From Gautieria morchelliformis (lineage: Eukaryota > Basidiomycota > Agaricomycetes > Gomphales > Gomphaceae): 64,000 nucleotides of DNA. Below are positions 24,001 to 35,900 of the stretch, in pieces. How positions within the stretch are numbered: the first letter of the stretch is position 1; each line of letters begins with the position of its first letter. The stretch spans positions 45,930 through 109,929 of the forward strand of contig WHVA01000393.1 of NCBI GenBank assembly GCA_015179125.1. The letters are read 5' to 3'. The notes below the pieces were generated by a model. It searched no databases, was not told the DNA's origin, and worked only from the letters and a program-made list of their open reading frames with translations. A program made the position numbers and the translations under genes.

Positions 24001-25437
24001 TCCTACGTCTTTGCAGGCCGCGTTCGCTAAGATTCTGAGCTCCTCTAGTGACCTGGCTTGGTCGTGTTTGGGCTTGGGAGCTAGAACGATCGGGCTGATG
24101 CATCGGACGTCGTTGTAGGGGATCCTCATAATGATCCCGGCTTCTACTAGCTTGTGGATGTGCTGATGTAGCCATTCTCTTTGAGATACCGTGAGGGGGC
24201 GGGACGTGTCAGTCTTCGGTAGTTTGACCTCTTCCGGTACGTTGATGCGGTGTTCAATGAAGTCGATCGGTTTTACTTCACTCAATTGCATTGCGAATAT
24301 GTCTGCGTATGATGCGAGGAGGTCCATCACTCGTTGTTTTTGTACAGAGTCGAGCATGTCGCCTAGCGTCACGCTTGTATGGATTGTCTTTATGCGGTCG
24401 GGGTCAAACTTGTCAATCGTCATTTCCGATGGGCGTAGTTGATTCACTAGCTTCGCTGTGTCTGCTAGGCTAGGTAGGCTGTCCGCTGGGTCTCTGATGC
24501 TTTCGGTTTTCTCGACAGGGTCTGCTTGGTCGTTGTTGTGTGCTTGGACGTGGTTGACTGTTTGGACTGATACTGTTTCTTCTGTCTTCCCCAGGGTGTT
24601 CAGGGTGGGTTTTTTGAACCTCAAGTGATCAAAGAAGTTCGGTATTGTCACATCTTGACCGGCTGCTTTTACTCTCAGCTCACCCGTTGCATAATCGTGG
24701 ACCGCTGAGCATCTTCCTAGCCATGTTTTCCCGAGTAGGAGTTCAAAGGAACCTCCAGAGTCAAGCACCTCTACTTGTATTCTTGTGGCGATTCCATGCA
24801 CATTGATGAACAGGTTCGTCCGGCCTAATGACTTCGTGACTGTTCCGTTTCCCATTACGCAGGCCAGTGGTGATGGTTCCAAGTCTCCGAGGATGGCGTG
24901 CCATTGTCGCCATAGGACTGAATCAAGGGCGCACAACAGTCCACCATCGTCGACTGTTCCTTCCACTCTGATGGTGCCGGCGTTGCTTCCTGTGATGTCT
25001 ACTTTCATTAGGAACGGGTTGGAAAAGATGTCTTCTTTCTCTCTTGGTTGGAATAATTGGACAACTTCTCTCTCTTCTGTACCCATGACAAGTCGGCCAT
25101 TCGATGGCACTCTTCTCAACGCCTCTTGCGACGTTCTCATGTCTAAGAGGGCTCTTTCATCACCCGCGTACCAAGAACGTTTTATATTGCGTATGTCTAG
25201 ATTGTTCGACAGGTTGTCGGGTACGGATTGAAAAGGAAAAGGGGTGCTATTGTTCTGACTGAGACGTGTGCTGCTGCAGACACCGGTGCCAAAAAAGTTC
25301 AGATGGGTGGGAGGTCGACTTGTTTTTGACTGGGTTGTGTGCTCGTCTCCCGACGACGTTGATTCTCCTCGGGAGACTGTTGAGATGAACGATGAAGAAT
25401 GTTGTGCTATAGGAGAAATGCGGCTCTTCAAACGCAT
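21062..25437 (-). pseudogene. Gypsy H pol: protease, RT, RNase H, integrase with one frameshift
   Basis: The first frame (25437-23119, 772 aa) carries an aspartyl-protease-like segment (GGLLCALDS) and the RT with MPFGPTGAPNTF and catalytic YMDD (EHYMDDICQGS). The second frame (23203-21062, 713 aa) carries RNase H (VVGTDASARGLAVYLAQ) and an integrase core with the Asp-Asp-Glu residues in DMLAADYL, ILTDGGSHF and NGLIENENK. The two overlap in different frames around 23119-23203, and homology passes from one to the other near 23141. That implies a one-base indel rather than programmed shifting, because it falls between RT and RNase H, where gypsy elements have no recoding. Gag ends at 25563 in a third frame relation. 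Confidence 0.88.
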
Positions 25438-25562
25438 TCTCCTCCACCATTTTCCGACTCGTCTTCAAGCCCATCGTCGGTGGTGTTGAGTTGTGACGCG
25501 TCTCCGGTTTGTAGGTATAACAACATACATTGTTGTCCCTGTCTATTGGCTCTCGCCATGGC

Positions 25563-27440
25563 TCATGATGCTGCCTTTCCGACGACTTCTCGGTAGATCT
25601 GTTCGTGTCTGGGTAGGCTCCTGTGGGGGTCACAAGCTAGGTCTCCTTTTCTTTGTCCTTGGACACCGCATGTCCAGCACTCTTGACTGCCGGGACTTGG
25701 AGAGCCTGGGGACAGTGGGAATGGTCTGTCTAGGGAGGGCGTTGCATTCGGGCCGTGCGTAGTGAAGAACACTTTGACTGCTGCGTCGTACCTCCTCTTG
25801 CCCTCGGTGGAATCTTCGAACAAGAGATCTGCAGGTTTTGTCGTACTTCCGTTTGGGATGGTTGGTTGGCGTGGGGTTGGGTTACCCGGGACAGTGTTCA
25901 GTGTTAGCTGTCGGTTCGAGGTCGTCGTGCTTCCTCTATCTCTTTCCAACGCTTCCATCCTGGCTGTGGTGTTGGCTAGCTGGTGTCCAAAGTTACTGAC
26001 CTGGAAGTCCACTGATGCTCTCATTGCGAGTCGTTGGTGATCTAGGTTCCTTAGTGCGAGGAGTAAAGCCTCGAAACTGGGCATGTTCGCGTGATTGAAC
26101 GGTAGCGCCTCTTGAACACATAGTGGCAAGTTTTGGAAGACGTAGTGGGATTTGGTGACAGAGTCCATGCCTGTGAGTCTAGCCCCTAGTTCGCTCAACG
26201 TGTGTGTGAACTTTACTAGGGCCCAAACTGGTCTCTGCTCCTCGTCTACTGTCTTTGTTAGCAGCTCGTTCTCCAAGATGCGCGCTTTTTGCCAGTCGTT
26301 GAATGTCTCTGCTATGGTTGGGAGTATTTCGCGGCTTGGATATACCTCTCCCCATTTCGTCGTGAATGCGGACCATGACGATTTACACGTTGGCTCCCAT
26401 GACCTGAACTGTCGCATTGCTTCACCTGACAGGCATAGTTTCAGGTATTTGAGCTTCTCTGTTTCGTCTGCGTCTATCCCTCTCTCATAACACGCTTTTT
26501 TGAACGTCTGTAGCCACTCGTCTCTGTCTTGTCCTGGGTTACCCTTGAAGATGCTTACTTTAGAGGTCATTGGGGTCGGCCTTCTTTGTGTGACGGGTTG
26601 GGTGATACTGGTTGTCGGCTGGAGTGCGGGGGGTGTTGTCCTTTTGGTTCCTGCTGGGTGTATCAGGGATGGTGGTGCGAGTCTCGAGTTAGGTGCTAAA
26701 ATGAGGGGTTGACCGAGTGGGGGGCGGTAGTGTCGTGTGGGGGACAGGTGTGGTGGGGGGTCTCGAAGGGAGCGTTGGGCGTCTTGTGGGTCTGTGTCTG
26801 CTCTTCTCTCGGCGAATGAATTCGTCTGATGAAATGCGCGTCGCGGGGGGGTTAGTACTGCTCCAGACTTGTCGAGGTCGGAGAGGGGGGATGAGAGGTG
26901 TAGCGGGTCTCGGTCGGAGTGTGGTTCTTCTTTTGGTGGGGGGGACTCCAGGTTTGCTGTTTATGTGAGTTTCCCGTAGAATCCTTCTATCTTCTCGCAG
27001 ACCGTGCGTCTGGAGATCGGGGTCAGGGGTTCTTCTGACGATGTCCGGAGGATCCAAATGAAGTGCCACTTCTCGTGGTTTTTGGTGATCGAGAAGACTA
27101 TTATCTCTATGTGGTCGCTCGGGAAGCCAAGCCTAACGATTTCTGCCGGTTCGGTTAGCTCGGTTGTCGCGATTTTCCACGCTCGTAGCTTGAGGGTGCT
27201 CGGGTAGCCTATCCCGGTCTCGTAGATCGGGTCCCACCTTTCAGCCCACACTAGCAACGGGGCTCGTCCTGAGACTTGGGTGTGAAAGAGGTTCTTGTTT
27301 CTGTTGACTTCGATCTCGGGGTCAACTGCGAATAGGGTTCGTGTTTGTAGCTCTCTTATGGATCTGATCTGTGCGAGTGGGATTACTGCTTCAGGGTCGT
27401 GGCTGTTTTGGGGGGTGCGGTCCGGGTGATCTTCTTTCAT
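25563..27440 (-). pseudogene. Gypsy H gag with one premature stop
   Basis: One frame runs from the ATG at 27440 to the stop at 25563 (626 codons), broken only by TAA at 26961-26963, which a single C-to-T change would turn from CAA. The N-terminal 160 aa resemble no family I know. Next is a Pro/Arg-rich linker, then a capsid-like retrotransposon gag domain from about 26570 (VSIFKGNPGQDRDEWLQTF). The C-terminus has CWTCG but no complete CCHC knuckle. Confidence 0.8.
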
Positions 27441-27513
27441 CCACGAGTGATTGGGAACTTGGGGGTTTCGAGCTGTGCAGCTTCTGGTGATTTATGATCT
27501 CACGTTGCCACCA

Positions 27514-27734
27514 TGTAGATGCAGATCGCGTCTGAGAGGAGATAATATAAATGAGGATTGCGTAGATACTAGCAAGATAACGCGGAAGCGTCGTCTAGTA
27601 CGAAGTGTAAAGCTAAGAAGATCTGCCTTCTCGTACGGTCTCCGCTACTATACAGTCCCTAGGATAGGGAACTGGTTATCCTCTAATGGCAGGCGCTCTG
27701 GTGCTAGATGCGGAGAGGTGTCTCAGCGTCTACA
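27514..27734 (-). repeat. 5' LTR of gypsy H
   Basis: This is the 221-bp partner of 20746-20966. On the minus strand it is followed directly by TGGTGGCAACGTGAG, a position and TGG start fitting a tRNA primer-binding site; the tRNA was not identified. Confidence 0.9.
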
Positions 27735-27738
27735 GCAC

Positions 27739-27859
27739 CCTCAGTGAGGGCAATGTACTTGGCTTCCGTTGTAGATAGTGAGACTGTCTGCTGTTTCCTA
27801 GCACTCCAAGCAATAGAACCTCCCCCTAACATTGCAACATACCCACTGATAGATCTAGC
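27739..27859 (-). pseudogene. Copia K RNase H fragment
   Basis: The minus-strand translation reads RSISGYVAMLGGGSIAW then SARKQQTVSLSTTEAKY, the strongly conserved copia RNase H core. It is trapped between gypsy H (left) and a 1-kb solo LTR (right), and joins in frame to fragments beyond both once they are removed. Confidence 0.88.
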
Positions 27860-28855
27860 TGTCAAGTTTTTAGGCGTTAATATCGTGTATCAGTGAACAT
27901 AGCGAATGCCTGAATAGCTTGTGCGAATAAGTATGCCGTTCGGCGAATACGTGAACCAATGAATGTTCACAACATAGGAGTGTTTCCCGAACGGGGCTCG
28001 CCCTATCTACAGTTGTAGTGAAATGGCCCGTGGCACTTGACGATACAACGTGCAAGGTGTCACGGAAGGGCTGTCTAAGTAGCGACAATCCCTTCGCCAA
28101 CAGCACAGAAAATAGTTCGAAGGCTAAGGTAACGAAGATGAAGTATGAGAACTCACCAGTGATGCCTAAGTCCTCTGCTGGTCGAAGATAGAAATCTCCA
28201 AGAGAAGGCTTAAGATGATGATCACAGCGAGGTCAAGTTTGCACAAGATAGATGACGTATGATAATTGAACTGGAGAATATACATGCGAATGTAAACTAC
28301 ATATATCGAATGCTCGCAAGGTATTAGCGAATAGGAAAGAGGCCGTCGTGAGTCAGGGTCGGATAGGGGTGCGCAGTCATGATACTAAGTAGATGGAATA
28401 AACATACAATAGAGTGAGGGAAGAATGCGAACATGAAACGATGGAGAATAAAGGTGGCGAAGGCACTTATGGACAAAACCATGTCTTGGGTCCCGCATAC
28501 ATGCTACCCTGCATGGACTCTTCGTCTACTGGGTTGATCCCACACGACCTATGGAAGGGACGTCCTGCGAACACACTTTGGCCATATGAACACCCAAAGG
28601 GGTTGGATTAAGAAGATGATGGGGTTAATGATGAACCATCATACCAGGTGAATGGTATCGATCATATTTGATGGCGTGCCTGCTGGCAAAATGCATGAGC
28701 AGCGAATAACGGTTCAGAGAATGGGGCGAACAGCGAGTAGAGTGGACGTAGAGGGGGAGTAGTCGGTGGGTGCGGCGAACTCTGGCGAAGATGCTAGGGA
28801 GTGACGAGAGGGAACATAGAGACAGTGGGGTAAGAGAAATAGACAGGTAATGACA
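27860..28855 (+). mobile_element. TGTCA-family solo LTR, copy 1 (996 bp, short form)
   Basis: Starts TGTCAAGTTTTTAGGCG, ends GGTAATGACA; flanked by CTAGC at 27855-27859 and 28856-28860 (perfect 5-bp duplication). Compared with the other copies it lacks ATTGG in the first 12 bases. It interrupts copia K between RT and RNase H. Inside, a frame coding the conserved peptide with IPHDLWKGRPANTLWPYEHP lies at 28414-28611. Confidence 0.88.
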
Positions 28856-28860
28856 CTAGC

Positions 28861-29285
28861 GTCCCTTCGATTAGTGTAGTCAGCATCCACGTATATTCAG
28901 AGTTTGAGCCCGGCTTCCTTCCTAAATTGGATGCCGCCATCCCTTGTGCCTATGAGGTATTGTAGGATGTGTTTAATTGCCATCCAATGCTCCAGGCCAT
29001 ATGAGTTAGTGAATTGGCTGAGGTGTTGTACTGCAAAGGCTATATCGGGACCGGTGCTGAGAGCGGTATACATAAGTGATCCAATGGCTTGGGCATAAGA
29101 GGCCTTGGTCTTGGGCCCATCATGCAGTCCCAGTGGTATGTCAAGTTTAGTGGAGACGCTGAATGGGGTCGATACAGGATATGCATTGTCCATATGGAAT
29201 TGCGCGAGTATTGTGTCAATGTAAGATCCCTGTGAGATCCGCAAAGTCCCTTTCTCCCTGTTCCTCTCAACCCAGGGCCCGGCCA
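28861..29285 (-). pseudogene. Copia K reverse transcriptase C-terminal part
   Basis: The frame 29244-28897 carries the post-catalytic copia RT region: QGSYIDTILAQFHMDN, then YAQAIGSLMYTALSTGPD and IAFAVQHLSQF. It leads at 28861 into the Asp-Ala-Asp of RNase H with one in-frame stop. Upstream parts with the catalytic site are gone. Confidence 0.85.
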
Positions 29286-29289
29286 GGGA

Positions 29290-30815
29290 AAGATATTTCT
29301 ACTCATTCACTGATGCCAAGACCAGGTATTCAATAGTTTATATTTCGGGAAGACCAAAGATGAAGCGTTAAAGAATTTTGATGCCTTCAAGAATTTCATT
29401 GAGACACAGACTGGCAAAAAAGTTAAAAGGTTCAGGTCTGACAATGGTGGGGAATATGTCAATAAACTATTCAAGGAATACCGCACTTCACTTGGGATAA
29501 TCATGGAAACGACTGCCCTTACTCTCCCGCCCAAACTGGCATTGCCGAATGACTCAATCAAACCCTTTTGGAGCGTGCCTGTGTGATGATATTTGCTAAA
29601 GACTTACCGAAGGTATTCTGGCGTGAAGCAGTAGCTTACTGTCAAGATTGGTTTTTAGGCGTTAATATCGTGTATTAGTGAACACAGCGAATGCCTGAAT
29701 AACTTGTGCGAATAAGTGTGCCGTTCGGCGAATAAGGTGAACCAATAAATGTTCAGAAGATAAGAGGGCTGCCCAAACGGAGCTTGCCCTATCTACAGTC
29801 ATAGCGAAATAGCCCGTGGCACTTGACGATGTAACGTGCAAGGTGTCATGGAAAGGTTGTTTAAGTAGGAACAATCCTTTCGTTGTCGAAGGTGCTCCTT
29901 CGGAGCCCTTCACTGACAGCACAGATAATAGTTCGAAGGCTAAGGTAACGAAGGTGAAGTATGAAAACTCACCAGTGGTGCTTAAGTCCACCTCTGGTCG
30001 AAGATAGAAATCTACAGGAGAGGGCTGAAGACGGTGGTCACAGTGAGGTCAAGTTTTGCACAAGATAGACGTATGATAATTGAACTGGGGAATATACATG
30101 CAAATGTAAGCTACTTATATTGAATGCTCATATGATATCAGCGAATAGGAAAGAGGCCGTCTGGAGTCAGGGTTGGATAGGGGTGTGCAGTCATGATACA
30201 AATAGATGAAACACAGATACAATAGAATGAGGGAGGAGTGCGAACATGAAATGACAGGAAGGAAAGGGGACGAAGGTATTTATGTACGAAAACATGCCTT
30301 GGGACCTGCATATATGCCACCCTGCATGGACTCTTCGTCTGCTGGGTTGATCCCACATGACCTACGGGTAGGACGTCCTGCGAATGCATTCCGGCCATAT
30401 GAACACCTAAAGGGGTTGGATCGGGAAGATGATGGGGCCAGTGATGAACCATCATGCCGGGTAGAGGATGTCGATCATGTTTGATGGCGTGCCTGCTGGC
30501 GAATGATGTGAACAGTGAATGGTTGTTCGGCAAATGGGGCGAAGAGCGAATGGAGTGAACATAGAGGAGGAGTGGTCGAAGGGTAGGGCGAACTCAGGCG
30601 AAGATGCAGGAGGAGCGATGAGGGGGAACATAGGGACAGTGAGGTAAGGGAAATAGACGGGTCATGACACTTACGCATGTTATATCAAAAACAGATCACC
30701 ACCTGAGTGCTTTGTATACACATGACACCATACCAAGCTTTCTTTGGATGGAAACCTGACGTATCAAGATTGGAAGAGTTCGGCACCAAATGTTGGGTAA
30801 TGGTTGTTATGATAG
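29290..30815 (+). pseudogene. Copia L integrase fragment, split by a 1-kb LTR
   Basis: The plus-strand reading runs FTDAKTRYSIVY, RFRSDNGGEYVNKLF, PAQTGIAE then a stop, and KVFWREAVAY. It is cut at 29639 by a TGTCA-family LTR and resumes at 30675 with PYQAFFGWKPDVSRLEEFG. This is the copia integrase core and the start of its C-terminal domain. Small frameshifts and stops (for example TGA near 29553) show decay. Neither end of the element is recognisable. Confidence 0.82.
29640..30669 (+). mobile_element. TGTCA-family solo LTR, copy 2 (1030 bp, short form)
   Basis: Starts TGTCAAGATTGG, ends GGGTCATGACA; flanked by CTTAC at 29635-29639 and 30670-30674. It lies inside the copia L integrase frame, which continues after one target copy is removed. 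Confidence 0.92.
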
Positions 30816-31889
30816 ACGCAATTATTTTATTCCAAGTCATCTATATACAAAGAAGCTAATAAAATAAAAGAAAGAAAAACGACTAAAAAGGGATAGGAAC
30901 GACACTTACGATGGACGTCGACACAGACGACAGACACACGACATCACGAATAGCTATCTTATCTACAGATTAGATAAGATACAGGGATACAGGCGTCGAC
31001 CACGTGCGGCCGATCAGAGACAGCAGGCCTATCGACTGATGGCATCAGCCATGACGTCGACAGGCGCCAGGCCGCAGGCACCGAGGAGGTGCGGGCACCA
31101 AACACCGCAGAGGAATGCAGACTGCGCAGGAGCACCGGACATTGTGGAGTGACTTCAGAATGTCATCCATAATACATGTACTCAACTAGCTGCCCCACAG
31201 AAGAGGCACAGAGACAGCGGCCCCATCACCAAGCCTAGCATTTATGCTAGGCAGGACAGATTTAACCTCTATTTTCTATTGGACTCCATGACACGACCAG
31301 CTGACTACTATCTTGACACCATGTAGACAGGGGCTTTGTATAATAGGTACAAGACTCTATTCCAAAGTTTAAACAACCCTGACACTATCCCCATCACTCC
31401 CATGATTTTATGACTATAATTAGTCACCCCTCTAGTTACAAGTAGTTTTTCGACCCATCAACTCATTATCTCGAACACCAGTAGTTACAACTAATATAGT
31501 ATAAGTAGCTACTACGAATGTATGAACAAAATCATCCAGAATCAACTGTTTCACCCCTGAAGTCACTGTAGTCTTGTTTGATAGCTACAGAACTTAGATC
31601 TCGATAGTTTACTCCAATTCTTCGTTGAGAGTTCACTATTACTGTTTACTCTAGACTATCTCAAAAGCGAACCCTTTTGACTTAGTTATTCCTTATATCG
31701 ATACCACTTTCTTGTTGACATGGTCACGTGACTCCCATCCATCAGTTCTGGACACGTCTTGAGGGGCTTAGTCAGCACACAGGGGAGGGACGAACATAGC
31801 GGTCCCAACCGCTAAGCAATAGAATTTGTTTGCTAAAGGCATCAATTAACATTTTAATAAAATGGTTCCTGACCAATGTCATGCCAAAC
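30816..31889. other. No gene supported; possible uncharacterised repeat
   Basis: Directly after the copia L fragment the sequence TGTTATGATAGACGC looks like an LTR start, but I could not find a matching end with a target duplication. The interval is AT-rich from 31260 on and carries no convincing frame. Confidence 0.35.
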
Positions 31890-32004
31890 TGTAAAGAAGT
31901 AGATTCTGATGGGGGGGGGGGGTCTACAAGACCCCACTGTATAGTTAGTGCGTGGGAACTGCCCAGCAGTTCCCCAGCTTAATCTTTACCTGTCACCGTC
32001 ACTA
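31890..32004. repeat. Short repeat 'TGTAAAGAAG', copy a (interrupted)
   Basis: It begins TGTAAAGAAGTAGATT, passes through a run of 12 G (about 31911-31922) and contains GTGGGAACTGCCCAGCAGTTCCC. It matches 56709-56813. The match resumes beyond 49883, where TGTAGCATCTG... corresponds to the sequence after 56813, so the 17.9-kb block 32005-49882 was inserted into this repeat. It may be an LTR, as copy b is preceded by a polypurine stretch. Confidence 0.6.
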
Positions 32005-32604
32005 CAGTTGGACCCCCAATAATGCATAACCCCTGATAATGCATAGAAAAGTTGTCCACCAGCTTGGTAGTTAGAAAATTACTTAGAACCTTGCATAATG
32101 CATAATGCATAACAGATTTGGCAAATTTAATTATAATATGCATTATCACAGGTGCACTTTTGGTGCTTCAGAAGCCCAAACTGGGACAAACTCTCTGCAT
32201 ACGGACATCAGCAAACCAGATGGATGGTCATGGTGCTCTAATGGAGAGCTTCTTGGTGTTTCTGAGATGGAATGGGATGGACCAGATAATGGACCAGTCA
32301 TGCCTGGCTGTGCAGCCAACCCATCAGAGCTCATGCTACTGGTCAAATCACAAGAGCAGGATCTTACTGAGAACATGAAGGTGATCCAACAGAAGCCAAT
32401 GCATCATAGAAGGACAGTATCCTCACCTATTGTAAATCCAAAATGAGGTCTCAGTCAAATCTTACTTTTAAGGACAGGATTGACATCATTCAGTTCATGG
32501 TTGACAAACACTATCCAAAGATTACCCAAAAGGCTGACATCACCCACTTCTCATGCCACCAGAGCAAGCCTTGCAGGCTATAAGGGAACTGCTGTTGCAG
32601 TACT

Positions 32605-32906
32605 TGTAGGCGCAGAGGTCTGAGATAAGAGCTCTAAGGCTAAGACGACGTCAGGAGAAACTATTACTATTAGTAGAAAGGACTAAATACCTAAGACGAC
32701 GTCAGGAGAAGCTGAGAGGTCGTCGTACAATCGGGGCTGTACTTATACTAGCTAGAGTGACCTTTTGTACTCTAAAAGAGGAATAGAACAATAGGGTAGA
32801 ACAATGGGGTGAAGATACAAAAGGGGCTGTGGCAAGGGACAACGCGCTAAGTGGACAAAGGGTCGGTGATCTCGGTGATCGGTCAAGTATGACCGGTTTT
32901 TCAACA
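32605..32906 (-). repeat. 3' LTR of copia A
   Basis: 302 bp with TG...CA ends, paired with the split LTR at 37214-38795. It overlaps the last codons of the polyprotein by a few bases, since the stop at 32901-32903 lies inside the LTR. Confidence 0.92.
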
Positions 32907-35900
32907 CTCCCCCGTACTTGAGCTATCAACAAGACCAAAATTCTTCGTGAGGTACTGGTGTTGGGTCTGAGGCAAAGATTTTGTCAGAAGATCAGCGATA
33001 TTTTCCTTTGATGAAACGGGTAGGATATTGATTGTGTGGCTGTTGATCAATTCCTGAATATAGTGACAACGAATATCTATGTGCTTGGTCCGCTTGTGAA
33101 AGACACTGTTAGCTGCGATTTCTTTTGCTCCAGAGGAATCGCAAAAAAATTCCAGTGGGAGGTCAACGGTGAAGTCGAGTTGTTTTAAGAGGGAAAGTGT
33201 CCACTGCGCATGTTTTGCACATTCACGAAGAGCCATGTACTCGGCTTCAGTGGATGAGAGTGCTGGTGTGCGTTGCTTCTGCGTGGCCCAAGCAACAGCG
33301 CCCCCAGCGAGGATGAAGGTGTAGCCAGTGGTTGAGCGGCGGTTGTCGGTATCTGAGGCCCAGTCAGAGTCGCTGTACCTGACCAATTCAGTAGAATCAT
33401 TCGATCCATATTTCAGCATGACATTTTGTGTAGCGGATAGGTAACGGAGTACGTTCTGTGCAGCAAAGAGATGCTCTTGGGCAGGCTTAGAACCGAATTG
33501 AGAGAGGCGGTTGACAGCGAAACAGATGTCGGGTCGAGAGCCTAGCATGGCGTACATGAGCGACCCGACGATCTGTTGGTACTTGGAGGTGAGGGACGCA
33601 TCTGAGTCCCTCTCGATGTTTGCGACCAGCTGCGTCCCTGTAGCGAGTGGGGTGTAATTGGGTTTACAGCCAGACATGTCGAAACGCATCAGCATGCATT
33701 CAATATAGTGCGACTGGTTGATGGTAAGTGATCTCTTCGGACGGTTTCGAGTCACATGTAGACCGAGGAACTGACTGATCTCCCCTAGATCAGTTACCTT
33801 GTAGCACATGGCAATTGCACGTTTGAAGTCCTGGATTGTTGGTAGAATACCGAAAAGAGCGATGTCATCAACATAGACCAGCGCTATAAGCGGGTCCCCC
33901 CTGTCGTGACGTTTGATAAATATCGAAGTATCGCCAGAAATGAGTTTCTGAAAACCGAGTCCCTCCAGTGTGTCGTTCAGGTGGATGTGCCATTGCTGAC
34001 CTGCCTGCTTTAAGCCGTAGATGGCTTTTTTGAGGCAACACACCTTGTCTTCCTTGCCTTGGATCGTGAAACCCTTCGGTTGATCCATATAAATTTCCTC
34101 GTCCAAGTCTCCATTGAGATATGCTGATTTGATATCAACGTGGTGGATGTCCCAATCCAGCCGGGCTGCGAGCGCGAGCAGCAACCTCAAGGAGTCGAGT
34201 CTTGCAACGGGTGCGAAGGTTTCTTCAAAATCGATGCCAGCGGCCTGTGAAAAACCTTTGGCGATGAGACGTGCACGGTAACGGGTGACATGGCCAGCAG
34301 TATCACGCTTTGTCAAGTATACCCACTTACACTTAATCGCCTTGCGACCTTGTGGGAGGTCACACAATTCCCAGGTGCCGTTCTCTAGAAGGCATCTGAT
34401 CTCCTCTTTCATGGCAGGATGCCATTTGTCCGCATCTGGGCATGACATCGCGTACTCAAACGTGTTTGGGTCACCAGTAGGAGTCGTCTGCGCAGAAGCC
34501 AGGTATGCTACGATCGAGTCGTCCCACGTTGCGGATGCTGATGATGAATCGCGCAAGATAGATGGGCCGGTTCTATGGCTGTGGTACGCATCTGGACTGA
34601 CATTGTCCGGTTGTGGGGCTACGACACGCTGTTGGATGCGTTGAGATCGGCGGATGAGGGGTTCAGGAGGTCCAGATGGTGCGGGAATTTGATCAGGAGC
34701 TGTGCCTGGGTCAATTTCCGGTGGAGGACTCGCTGCGTCGGGAATGTTGGGTGGTGGCGATGCTGACGGGGCCGTGGGAGGCTGGTCAGCTGTACCAGGT
34801 GGCACTGGTGGTAAAGGGTGCTCGTCTTCGTCGTCGCTCTCTGGTAGAGCTAGATCGATTTGCGCGGATGGCGACGATGGTTGTGGAGGAAGAGGTGCAG
34901 CGGGCGTAGGAGGGTTGAGTGGGAGCTTTGGGGTAGATTTGAGAGGAAAAACTGTTTCCTCAAAAACGACATCAGTAGATATGACAGTCCGTTTGGACGA
35001 TGGATTCCACAACTTATACCCCTTAGTGGAATTGTCATACCCTACGAACACGAGCTTCTGTGAGGTAGGATCATATTTTGTTCGATTTGTCGTTATGTGG
35101 GCATATGCGAGACATCCAAAGACATGGAGATAGGGGAAGTCGGGTTTGCGTCCTGTCAAAAATTCATATGGGGAGATATTTGAGGTAACGCAAGATGGGG
35201 CTCGGTTTCGAACATGTACCGCAGCACCCACTGCGAATTCCCAGAACCCTTGTGATATGCCTGCACTGTACATCATTGCTCGGGCCGCTTCAGCTATTGT
35301 TCGGTTTGCCCGTTCGGCAACTCCGTTCTGCTGAGGTGTGTTCGGCGCAGTGAGACTATGATGTATACCTTGTTTTTCCAGGTACTGAGTAAATTCCTGT
35401 GATAGGAACTCCCCCCCGCGATCAGTGCGTATAGCTCTGAGTGATCCGTTATAATGGTTTCCAACTAACGCATGGAAATTCTTGAACTGTGCAAAGGTAT
35501 CACTCTTTGCCGTTAAGAAGTAAATCCATTTGTGGTGCGTATAGTCATCAACTAATATAAAGTGGTAATAGTGACCTTGGATCGAGCGGGTATTCATGGG
35601 GCCTGCTAGGTCCATGTGGATGAGCGCAAAAGGTTCAGTGCAGTGATGAGTGGAGGGAACGAATTTTCGACGGGTAGACTTTCCTAGTAGACAGCCTTCA
35701 CATGTAGCTAGTGCACGCCTTGTACTTGACTTGATCTTGTCATCGATGTGCCGCAAAGATGACCAAGATAGATGTCCGAGTCGAGCGTGGAGAATGTCGA
35801 GTGGCGTGGCACGGATATGTGACACGGATGGGGCATTGGTACGCAAGGAGAGCCAGTAGTGCTGTCCGTTTGCCTGTCCTTCCACAATGACTGTCCTGTC

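Larger units (their letters stand above)
20746..27734 (-). mobile_element. Gypsy element H, full-length structure with 221-bp LTRs
   Basis: Two 221-bp LTRs (20746-20966 and 27514-27734; ends TGTAGA...TCTACA) enclose gag and pol on the minus strand. Target duplication GCAC (plus strand 20742-20745 and 27735-27738) is 4 bp. A polypurine tract TTGAGGGGGAG abuts the 3' LTR (20967-20977), and a putative primer-binding site TGGTGGCAACGTGAG abuts the 5' LTR (about 27499-27513). Order is gag, protease, RT, RNase H, integrase, i.e. Ty3/gypsy. A premature stop in gag and a frameshift between RT and RNase H suggest it no longer works on its own. Confidence 0.92.
19942..29285 (-). mobile_element. Copia element K, 5'-truncated and split by three later insertions
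   Basis: Only the 3' part of a Ty1/copia polyprotein remains, on the minus strand: reverse transcriptase C-terminus (28861-29285), RNase H start (27739-27859), RNase H middle (20679-20741) and RNase H end (20164-20430). The gaps are exactly filled by a 1-kb solo LTR (TSD CTAGC), gypsy H (TSD GTGC on the minus strand) and a 248-bp solo LTR (TSD CCAAC on the minus strand). Removing each insertion with one target copy restores an uninterrupted copia RNase H reading. The 5' part is lost at about 29285, where copia L starts in the other direction. Confidence 0.85.

Noticed and set aside
27860..28855. TGTCA-family copies as DNA transposons or SINEs
   Set aside because: TG...CA ends and 5-bp target duplications fit LTRs better; inverted identity at the ends is only 5 bp and there is no A-rich tail.
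30816..31889. A further LTR starting TGTTATGATAGACGC
   Set aside because: No end with CA and a matching target duplication could be found.
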